From Streptomyces caelestis (lineage in GTDB: Bacteria; Actinomycetota; Actinomycetes; Streptomycetales; Streptomycetaceae): a stretch of DNA of 64,000 nt. Position 1 is the stretch's first letter; each line of letters begins with the position of its first letter. Positions 55,800 to 64,000 of this stretch are shown here, one piece after another. The translations under genes were made by a program, and so were the position numbers. Location: the NCBI RefSeq assembly GCF_001279005.1, contig NZ_LGCN01000251.1, positions 124,001 through 188,000 of the forward strand, read 5' to 3'. Below the pieces are notes generated by a model that made no database searches, was not told the origin of the DNA, and saw only the letters and a program-made list of their open reading frames with translations.

Positions 55800-56687
55800 G
55801 TGGCCGAACGCATCGCGAAACGACGAGGCTATCGAGACGATGTCCTCGGCGATATGCTCGCCGAATTCCTGGGCACGTTCGTCCTGATTCTGCTGGGTGT
55901 CGGGTCCGTGGCCGTGGCTGTGGCCGGACTGCCCGGTTCGGGCCGGCAGACGGTGGATTTCGGGCCAGCCAACTGGCTCATCATCTCCTGGGGCTGGGGC
56001 CTCGCCGTCGTGTTCGGCGTCTATGTGGCCGGCGGCATCAGCGGCGCCCACCTCAATCCCGCGGTGACCCTGGCCTTCGCCGTCCGGCGGGACTTCCCCT
56101 GGCGGAAGGTGCTGCCCTACTGGCTCGCGCAGGTCCTGGGGGCCTTCGTCGCCGCCGCGCTCGTCTACGCCTGCTACCGGTGGGCGATCGACGCGGCCAA
56201 CGCCAAGGAGGGAATCACCCGGGAGGAATCGCTGGGCACCTATTCCATCTTCGCCACGTTCCCCGCCGAATACTTCGGGAATTCCTGGTGGGGTCCCCTG
56301 CTCGACCAGATCGTCGGCACCGGAATCCTCCTCCTGCTGATCTGCGCGCTCATCGACACCCGCAACACGGCTCCGATGTCGAATCTCCACCCGTTCCTCA
56401 TCGGTCTGGTGGTCGTCGCCATCGGCCTGACGTTCGGCACCAACGCCGGATACGCGATCAACCCCGCACGCGATTTCGGCCCCCGGCTGTTCACGTTCTT
56501 CGAGGGCTGGGGATCGATCGCCCTGCCCGGATCGTTCGGATGGTTCAGCGGTTACTGGTGGATCCCCATCGTCGGCCCGCTCATCGGCGGCGTCCTCGGA
56601 GCGCTCGTGTACGACCTGTTCATCGGCCCGGTGCTCAAGGCGAGGGCGGGAGCGGCCGAAGAGGGCCCGGCCACCGAAGAATCCTAG
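55800..56687 (+). CDS. glpF: Glycerol uptake facilitator (MIP/aquaporin family)
   Basis: A 295-residue channel with six helices and the two half-helix NPA motifs, AHLNPAVTLAF and YAINPARDFGPR. The Asp after the second NPAR marks a glycerol-conducting aquaglyceroporin. The GTG at 55800 follows GGAGGG; no start further upstream has a site. It lies 21 bases before glpK, so the pair takes up and phosphorylates glycerol. The middle of the gene uses more ATT, GAA and AAT codons than its neighbours, which may hint at transfer or just membrane-protein bias. Confidence 0.94.
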   Translation: MAERIAKRRGYRDDVLGDMLAEFLGTFVLILLGVGSVAVAVAGLPGSGRQTVDFGPANWLIISWGWGLAVVFGVYVAGGISGAHLNPAVTLAFAVRRDFPWRKVLPYWLAQVLGAFVAAALVYACYRWAIDAANAKEGITREESLGTYSIFATFPAEYFGNSWWGPLLDQIVGTGILLLLICALIDTRNTAPMSNLHPFLIGLVVVAIGLTFGTNAGYAINPARDFGPRLFTFFEGWGSIALPGSFGWFSGYWWIPIVGPLIGGVLGALVYDLFIGPVLKARAGAAEEGPATEES

Positions 56688-56708
56688 GCACACCAGGAGG
56701 TGGCAGCG

Positions 56709-58226
<1,518 letters not shown>

Positions 58227-58247
58227 CCCGCCCTCCGCACCCGTGCG

Positions 58248-58439
58248 TCAGCGGTCGGCGAGGTCCTCGCGGAGGCCGTCGGAGAACTCCCACCACGACA
58301 ACGCGAGCCAGTCGCCGTCGACGAAGGCGTCGACGGACGAACCGCGGCCACGCACCGTCACGGTCGTTCCCGGTGGGTACACGGTGCCGGAGAGCCCCGG
58401 CACCGGGACGAGCAGGGTTCCCAGCCTCTGTGCTGCCAT
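58248..58439 (-). CDS. Small hypothetical protein (63 aa)
   Basis: A short protein I cannot place in a family. It has a predicted beta-rich pattern (GTTVTVRGRGSSVDAFVDGDW) and aromatic residues (LALSWWEFSDGL). GGCGGG precedes the ATG at 58439 at a short distance, and codon positions are biased normally. It is convergent with glpK, with 21 bases between. Cytoplasmic, function unknown. Confidence 0.6.
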   Translation of the reverse strand: MAAQRLGTLLVPVPGLSGTVYPPGTTVTVRGRGSSVDAFVDGDWLALSWWEFSDGLREDLADR

Positions 58440-58572
58440 TTCCCGCCTCTTTCCGTTCTCGGCGCGGCATCGGACACGTATGACCCCTGTCGTCGGACAT
58501 TACCGGTTTGCCCGACCGTGCAGGCGGCGGAACCATGAGAGAAGAGTCACGCGCGGAACGGAGGTCGCAGTC

Positions 58573-59706
<1,134 letters not shown>

Positions 59707-59715
59707 TCCGGCCGC

Positions 59716-60180
59716 CTACGGCCGCCACACGTACCGGACGTCCGGCTCCCGCTCCTCGTTGCGGGAGCCGTCCGTCCGCTCCACGGCCGTGAAGCCGTGC
59801 CGTTCGTAGAAGCGGTGCGCGGGCGTGTTGACCTGGAAGGTCCACAGGGAGAGCCCTCCGGGGCGGCGCTCCTTGGCCAGGGCGACGAACTGGTCGCCGA
59901 TCCCGCGCCCGCGCCACTCGGGGGCGAGGTACAGCTGGTCCAGCTCCTCGCCCTCCAGCACCATCACACCGACCACGTCCCCGCCCGCCGCCTGGGCGAC
60001 CCACGTCTCCCGCGCCGGTACGAGCACCCGACGGAAGTGGTCCCGCACCTCGTCGTCGGACCGCGGCCGGACCACGCCGGGCAGCGCGGCGGCGAAGGAC
60101 CGCAGCCAGACACCGGCCGCGGCCTCGGCGTCGGAGGGCAGCGCCCGGCGCAGGCGCACCGTCCGGTCACCGGTCGTCAT
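59716..60180 (-). CDS. GNAT family N-acetyltransferase
   Basis: A 154-residue acetyltransferase using acetyl-CoA. The acetyl-CoA pyrophosphate motif is LAPEWRGRGIGDQFVALAKE (Arg/Gly-X-X-Gly-X-Gly), and the C-terminal NTPAHRFYERHGF strand-loop is typical. Its substrate is unknown. The ATG at 60180 overlaps the stop of the RidA-like gene (ATGA), so the two are translationally coupled. It converges on the formaldehyde dehydrogenase gene with nine bases between stops. Confidence 0.92.
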   Translation of the reverse strand: MTTGDRTVRLRRALPSDAEAAAGVWLRSFAAALPGVVRPRSDDEVRDHFRRVLVPARETWVAQAAGGDVVGVMVLEGEELDQLYLAPEWRGRGIGDQFVALAKERRPGGLSLWTFQVNTPAHRFYERHGFTAVERTDGSRNEEREPDVRYVWRP

Positions 60181-60590
60181 GAGTTCCCCGCATCCGGCAC
60201 GACCGCCGTCGCCGTGATCTCCACCAGCTGCCCGGTGTACCCGAGGCAGGCCACGCCGATCAGGGTCGACGCGTGCGGGCCCGCGCTCAGCCCGGACGCC
60301 TCGACCACCTCCCACACGGCGGAGAGCACCGCGGGCTCACCGCTCACGACGTACACGTCCGTCGCGACGACGTGGCCCAGGTCGGAGCCCACCGCCCGCA
60401 CCTGCTCCTCCAGGTTGGCGATCACCTGCCGGGCCTGACGCACCGGATCCCCCTCGCCCACGAGCTTCCCGCCGGCGTCCAGCGGGACCGACCCGGCGAG
60501 GAAGGCCAGCCGGGTCCCCGCCTCGACGACGGAGGCGTGCGCGTAGGCGGGCGGCGGGAAGAGCGTGGGGACGGTGACGCGGCGGATCAC
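60177..60590 (-). CDS. RidA/YjgF-like protein
   Basis: A 137-residue protein of the Rid family, which includes enamine/imine deaminases that protect against 2-aminoacrylate. The family features are LAFLAGSVPLDAGGKLVG, the QVIANLEEQVRAVG helix, and QLVEITATAVV at the C-terminus. The Arg that binds the substrate carboxylate in RidA proper is not seen before the last strand (HASTLIGVACL), so deaminase activity is uncertain. GGAG is five bases before the GTG at 60590. Coupled by ATGA to the GNAT gene. Confidence 0.87.
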   Translation of the reverse strand: MIRRVTVPTLFPPPAYAHASVVEAGTRLAFLAGSVPLDAGGKLVGEGDPVRQARQVIANLEEQVRAVGSDLGHVVATDVYVVSGEPAVLSAVWEVVEASGLSAGPHASTLIGVACLGYTGQLVEITATAVVPDAGNS

Positions 60591-60706
60591 GCGTACTCCG
60601 ATCTGAGAGGTGGACAACCCCCGATCCTGCGTGAGACGGCACGTCACCGCATCCGTATTTCGTGCGGCCCTCCTCGACCGGGCCTTCCTCGGCCCTCGGG
60701 ACCGGG

Positions 60707-61675
60707 TCAGTGCCGGGCGAACTGGACGCGGGTCGGCTGGACGGCGTCCGGGCGTACGGCGATGCCGTCGACGGTCAGTCGCTCACCGTAGATGTCGGTG
60801 AGCCGCAACGCGCCGCCGCAGCCGGTGCCGTTGGGGGAGAGGAAGTAGTTGTACTCGGTGCGGGTCAGCCGCTGCCACCCGGAGCCGGTGGCGACCTCGA
60901 GCCGGGCGAGCGGGTTGCGGTGACCGATCGCCTGGATGCCGCACCAGTGGCTGCTGGAGCCGGTCTTGTAGCGGATCGAGAGGGTGTCGGACGTGCCGGG
61001 GCTGAGCAGGCTCCAGGTGATCGGGATCCTCCCGGCGGAGAGGCCGGCGAGCTCGGCGAAGGCCTCCCTGCTCAGGTCGAGCTGCCCGGGGGCGCAGGGC
61101 GCGGGGCACTCGTTGGTGATCCGGACCGTCACGGAGGCGCCGCCGGCCGCGCGGACCAGGACGTACGCCCCGCACGCCCGGGACGTCTCGTAGTCGGCGG
61201 TGTTCATCGCCGCGGTCATGCGGTCGGCGCTCGGACCGTACAGGCAGGCGCCGTCGCCGTCCCCGGCGTCGTAGTGGGTGGCGACTCCGCGGTAGGTGAT
61301 CCCGGGCGCGATCCGCCCCGCCAGGGGCGCCCCGCCGGAGGCCGGGCGCGGGGCGGCCGCGCTCGTGGGGGCGCCGCCGCGCGACGGCCGGGCCGACGCG
61401 GTCGTCGCGGAGGGTTTAGGGGCGGCGGGGGACGCGGTGGACGGCGTCGCCTCCGGTGTCCGCCCGGTCGCCGTGGGCGAGGCGCTCGGCCGGACGGCGG
61501 CGTCAGCACCGACGGCGGACGTGGCCGTGTCCGTGGCCCGCACGGTGTCGGATCCGCCGTCGCGGGTGAGGGCGACGACCAGCGACATGAGGAGCCCGAC
61601 GGCGGCCACGGCGACGGCCGGGACCAGGAGGCCGCGCCGCTTGCCGCGCGGACGGCGATGGGAGGGGGATGCCAC
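60707..61675 (-). CDS. Secreted expansin-like protein (EXLX1 type)
   Basis: A 322-residue expansin-like protein, which loosens cellulose-hemicellulose networks without hydrolysis. A basic N-terminus and one hydrophobic helix (about residues 16-37) serve as signal or anchor. An Ala/Ser/Thr/Pro linker runs to about residue 110. Then come the double-psi beta-barrel (THYDAGDGDGACLYG, NECPAPCAPGQLDLSREAF, with the key Asp) and a CBM63-like domain (SSHWCGIQAIGHRNPLARLE). AAGGA is seven bases before the GTG. Bacterial expansins occur in plant-associated species, pointing to interaction with plant material. Confidence 0.92.
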   Translation of the reverse strand: MASPSHRRPRGKRRGLLVPAVAVAAVGLLMSLVVALTRDGGSDTVRATDTATSAVGADAAVRPSASPTATGRTPEATPSTASPAAPKPSATTASARPSRGGAPTSAAAPRPASGGAPLAGRIAPGITYRGVATHYDAGDGDGACLYGPSADRMTAAMNTADYETSRACGAYVLVRAAGGASVTVRITNECPAPCAPGQLDLSREAFAELAGLSAGRIPITWSLLSPGTSDTLSIRYKTGSSSHWCGIQAIGHRNPLARLEVATGSGWQRLTRTEYNYFLSPNGTGCGGALRLTDIYGERLTVDGIAVRPDAVQPTRVQFARH

Positions 61676-61869
61676 GGATGAGTCCTTACATGGTGCGAGA
61701 GAACACACGCTTCCGACCCATCGGTCGTCGCAGCCGCCCAAAAGGTTGCCGGGCTTTCGGGCACGACCGGTCACGGGCTGCCCGGCGCCCGTCCGGTCCT
61801 GGGCAGCAGGCGGCCCAGCCGCCGGCCCAGGGGCCGGGGGCTGCTCGGAGGCGCGTCCGGATACAGCAG

Positions 61870-62142
61870 CGGTGGGTCCGGGTGGGCGAGCAGCGGAACG
61901 TCGAGATCCAGGTGATGCCCCTCTCCCGCAAGGAACACGCAGGACTGGCCGGCCCGTTCACCTTGATGGAGACGAAGGATGAGCGGAGGATCGCCTACAC
62001 AGAGGTGCAAGGCGATAGCCACGTCCACACCGAGCGCGGGAAGGTCCGGGAGCTTGAGGCTGTGTACGGGAGCCTCCGAGCGCAGGCACTCACACCGGCT
62101 GAAACGCTCTCGTTGATCGAGAAGCTGTTGGGAGAGGAATGA
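61870..62142 (+). pseudogene. Remnant of a DUF5753/Scr1-type XRE regulator (C-terminus only)
   Basis: Only the last third of a DUF5753 regulator is recognisable: RNVEIQVMPLSRKEHAGLAGPF, then FTLMETKDERRIAYTEVQG and HTERGKVRELEAVYGSLRAQ ending in LTPAETLSLIEKLLGEE. A full relative has about 280 residues with an N-terminal XRE helix-turn-helix. Upstream, in frame, the sequence is low-complexity and lacks the helix-turn-helix and most of DUF5753, so the gene is truncated. The ATGA overlap with the next gene is still intact. Decay must be recent on the 3' side. Confidence 0.75.
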
Positions 62143-62327
62143 GCGACGACCTGGCTTGGTCCAAGAGCAGTTACAGCGCCGGGGACGGCGGCGAGTGTGT
62201 CGAGGTGGCCGCCGGGAATGGTGGCGTGTACGTACGTGACTCGAAGGACAAGGCGGGACCGGTGGTCGATCTTGCGCCGAGGGCGTGGGCGGAGTTCATC
62301 GGGTTCGCCGCCGGGCACGCCGCGTAG
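62139..62327 (+). CDS. DUF397 domain protein (Scr2-like)
   Basis: A 62-residue DUF397 protein: WSKSSYSAGDGGECVEVA, GGVYVRDSKDKAGPVVDL and AWAEFIGFAAGHA. DUF397 genes usually follow a DUF5753 regulator as toxin-antitoxin-like pairs or as modulators in developmental control (for example BldB-like systems). Here the partner is truncated, and the ATG at 62139 lies in the ATGA overlap with it. The protein itself looks complete. A long perfect hairpin follows the stop. Confidence 0.85.
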   Translation: MSDDLAWSKSSYSAGDGGECVEVAAGNGGVYVRDSKDKAGPVVDLAPRAWAEFIGFAAGHAA

Positions 62328-62341
62328 AGCGAAAAACACCG

Positions 62342-62379
62342 CAGTGCCTCGTGACCACTGACGTGGTCACGAGGCACTG
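62342..62379 (+). terminator. Perfect 17-bp hairpin after the DUF397 gene
   Basis: CAGTGCCTCGTGACCAC (62342-62358) pairs perfectly with GTGGTCACGAGGCACTG (62363-62379) over the loop TGAC. It begins 15 bases after the DUF397 stop and is the longest perfect stem in the window. Confidence 0.8.
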
Positions 62380-62641
62380 GCGTGCTCAGAGGGCCGACCC
62401 GGCCGACGTCCGCGCCGCTCTCGGTGTACTGCTGGAGCGGCGACTGAGCGTCGCGGACGGTACGCACCCGCGCCCCACGGAGGCGGGGCGCGAGCCGACC
62501 GCCGCCGTCGGCGCGGAGAGCGCCCCCGTCACCGCCCGCGTCCGGGGCGGGACACCCGCCGAGGACCTGGCCGCCGCGGGCCGCGCCCTCGCCCTGGTCA
62601 CCGAGCGCGCCGACGCGGAACCGGCGGCGCTGACCGCGTGA
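62380..62641 (+). pseudogene. Probable remnant of a MarR/winged-helix regulator
   Basis: An open frame ending at 62641 contains stretches like the C-terminus of Streptomyces MarR-like winged-helix proteins: RPTEAGRE, then SAPVTARVRGGTPAEDLAAA and GRALALVTERADAE. The helix-turn-helix portion is missing and the frame begins inside a perfect terminator hairpin with no ribosome-binding site. It is best read as a decayed remnant; a false match in GC-rich DNA cannot be excluded. Confidence 0.4.
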
Positions 62642-62844
62642 CCGTCCGAGCGCGGTCCGGCGAACCGGCGGCCGCGCTCGCCGTTCACGCGGCACGCGTC
62701 TTCCACCGGCATCGTCACCTCCCGGAAACACGGTCGTTCACCTCCTTCCGAGCATGCCGACTACCGTGGAGGGAACGTTTCCCCCTGCCCGGTCACCGTC
62801 GCCCGTGAGCCCGTTCCGTTTCCGATGCGACCGACGGGAGCCCC

Positions 62845-64000
62845 GTGACCCGTGCCGTACCCCCGTGGCTGGCCCACGCCCTGCGCGCCCAGCGCGGACC
62901 GGTGCAGTGGAGCGCCGTCGCGCGCGGCGCGCTGGGCGGCGGGCCGCTGCTGCTCGCGGCCGTCCTCGCCGGGCGGCCCACGCTCGGGGTCGTCGCCGCC
63001 ATCGGCGCGATGTTCGCCGGGATCAACGACCGGCCGGGCAGCCGTCGCGCCTCCGTCGGGCGCGTCGGCGGGCCCGCGCTCGCCGGGGCGGCCGGACTGG
63101 TCGTCGGCACCCACGCCGGGGACCACGTCTCCGCCGTCCTGCTCACCCTGCTGCTGACCGGGCTCGGCCTGGCCGCCGGCGCGGTCAGCGCGCTCGGGCC
63201 CGTCGGGTCCTCCGTCGGGACGCAACTGCTGGTCGGCGCCGCCGTCGGCGCCGGGATGCCGCTGCCCGAACCGGGCTGGCAGCGGGCGCTCGCCTTCCTC
63301 GCCGGCGCGGGCTGGCTGCTCCTGCTGCGGCTCGCGCTGCCCACGCCCGGCGCGCTCGCCGGCGGCTTCCGGTTCGACGGGGAGCGGAACGCCGTGGCCG
63401 GGGTGTACGACGCCGTCGCCGGCCTGCTCGACGCCACCGGGTCGGACACCGCCACCGCACGGCGGGCCGCGCTCACCGCCGCGCTCGACCACGCGCAGGA
63501 CGCCCTCGCCGGGCCCCGGCTGCGGCGGTACGCCTCCTCCGCCGCCGAACGCCGGCTGCACGCCCAGTACGCCGCCGCCCTCCCGCTCGCCGAGGCCGCC
63601 ACCGCGCTGGCCTGGGCCGGGGAGCCCGTACCGGCCCGTACCGCCGAAGGGCCCCGGCGCCTCGCCGCCGCCGTGCGCGGCAGCACCCCCACCGGCCCGC
63701 TGCCCGCCCCCTCCCGGACCGTCCCCGCGCTGCGCGCCCTCGACGACGCCCTCCTGCGCGCCGCCGAGGCCTTCGACCGGGGCGACGGCGGTGACCTGCA
63801 CGGCCGCAGGCGCTCGCGGGCCGCGGGGGTGCGGACCGTCCTCGGCGCCCGGGGGCGGGAGTACGGGCTGCGGGTCGCCCTCTGCTTCGGGGTGAGCGCC
63901 GCCCTCGCCCAGGCCCTGCACCACGCCCGCTGGTACGGGCAGCACGACCACTGGTACTGGCTGCCCGCCACCGCCGTCTTCCTCGTCAAACCCGACCTCG
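62845..64000 (+). CDS. FUSC-family membrane protein (3' end off window)
   Basis: At least 385 residues of a FUSC-family inner-membrane protein, related to fusaric-acid resistance and aromatic-acid efflux components. Paired hydrophobic segments (residues about 25-130) alternate with a long soluble helical part, and a second membrane block begins near YGLRVALCFGVSAALAQAL and WYWLPATAVFLVKPDL at the right edge. GGGAG precedes the GTG at 62845. A -10-like TACCGT lies at 62762-62767, about 78 bases upstream. Substrate unknown. Confidence 0.88.
   Translation, partial: MTRAVPPWLAHALRAQRGPVQWSAVARGALGGGPLLLAAVLAGRPTLGVVAAIGAMFAGINDRPGSRRASVGRVGGPALAGAAGLVVGTHAGDHVSAVLLTLLLTGLGLAAGAVSALGPVGSSVGTQLLVGAAVGAGMPLPEPGWQRALAFLAGAGWLLLLRLALPTPGALAGGFRFDGERNAVAGVYDAVAGLLDATGSDTATARRAALTAALDHAQDALAGPRLRRYASSAAERRLHAQYAAALPLAEAATALAWAGEPVPARTAEGPRRLAAAVRGSTPTGPLPAPSRTVPALRALDDALLRAAEAFDRGDGGDLHGRRRSRAAGVRTVLGARGREYGLRVALCFGVSAALAQALHHARWYGQHDHWYWLPATAVFLVKPDL

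Noticed and set aside
61380..61560. Repeat-like Ala/Ser/Thr/Pro codons in the expansin gene as a tandem repeat array
   Set aside because: It is a low-complexity linker without a regular unit length. No CRISPR-like direct repeats were seen anywhere in the window.

Overview
The window reads as a Streptomyces chromosome core segment. GC is very high with strong third-position GC bias, many starts are GTG, genes are tightly packed with ATGA/GTGA overlaps, and several genes are specific to actinomycetes (ANTAR regulator, DUF397/Scr1 relic, PAC2 protein, GH46 chitosanase). From memory, the order gltBD - chitosanase - rhomboid - chorismate mutase - pyk - ANTAR regulator - liv operon - polA - rpsA - coaE matches the S. 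coelicolor chromosome around SCO1990-SCO2030. No phage, IS element or CRISPR array was seen.

Layout. 1-6839 (minus): a six-gene, translationally coupled operon of four divergent ADP-ribosylglycohydrolase (DraG-like) paralogs, a CaiB/BaiF CoA-transferase and a CitE-type CoA-ester lyase that runs off the left edge. 7100-14266 (plus): a VIT1/CCC1-type Fe/Mn transporter with a possible iron box upstream, then gltB-gltD (NADPH-GOGAT) behind a leader with a GlnR-box-like motif. 14388-19195: a GH46 chitosanase coupled to a rhomboid protease, a TerF-like VWA protein, an orphan HEXXH/zinc-ribbon protein, chorismate mutase and an atypical receiver protein. 19244-27587: M1 aminopeptidase, an orphan SidA-type N-monooxygenase, a Tat-exported 5'-nucleotidase, a SIMPL protein and pyruvate kinase. 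27691-34282: an unusual short-armed tRNA with a Leu (CAA) anticodon, the ANTAR response regulator and the branched-chain amino-acid ABC operon (livK-H-M-G-F, minus), ending at a shared hairpin terminator. 34283-35225 is a 0.94-kb stretch without a convincing gene. 35226-40985: PaaI-type thioesterase, FdhF/YdeP molybdopterin oxidoreductase and polA. 41221-48068: small hypothetical, DUF4184 protein, secreted lytic transglycosylase, HrpB helicase and a methyltransferase with no canonical start. 48210-53266: rpsA with promoter and structured leader, PAC2 protein, coaE, TPR protein, DUF6343 protein and a methyltransferase. 53282-60590: S4 protein, UDGb-type uracil-DNA glycosylase, prolyl aminopeptidase, a glpF-glpK operon, formaldehyde dehydrogenase, GNAT and RidA-like genes. 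60707-64000: a secreted expansin, remnants of an Scr1-type regulator with its intact DUF397 partner, a degenerate MarR-like remnant and a FUSC-family membrane protein cut by the right edge.

How the parts fit. Most genes are housekeeping: nitrogen assimilation (gltBD, liv), glycolysis (pyk), replication and repair (polA, UDG), translation (rpsA, tRNA) and CoA synthesis (coaE). The best candidates for undescribed biology are the four-DraG/CaiB/CitE operon, the short-armed tRNA-Leu(CAA), the rpsA leader whose hairpin hides its only Shine-Dalgarno-like element, the methyltransferase with an apparent AUC start, and the rhomboid-chitosanase coupling.
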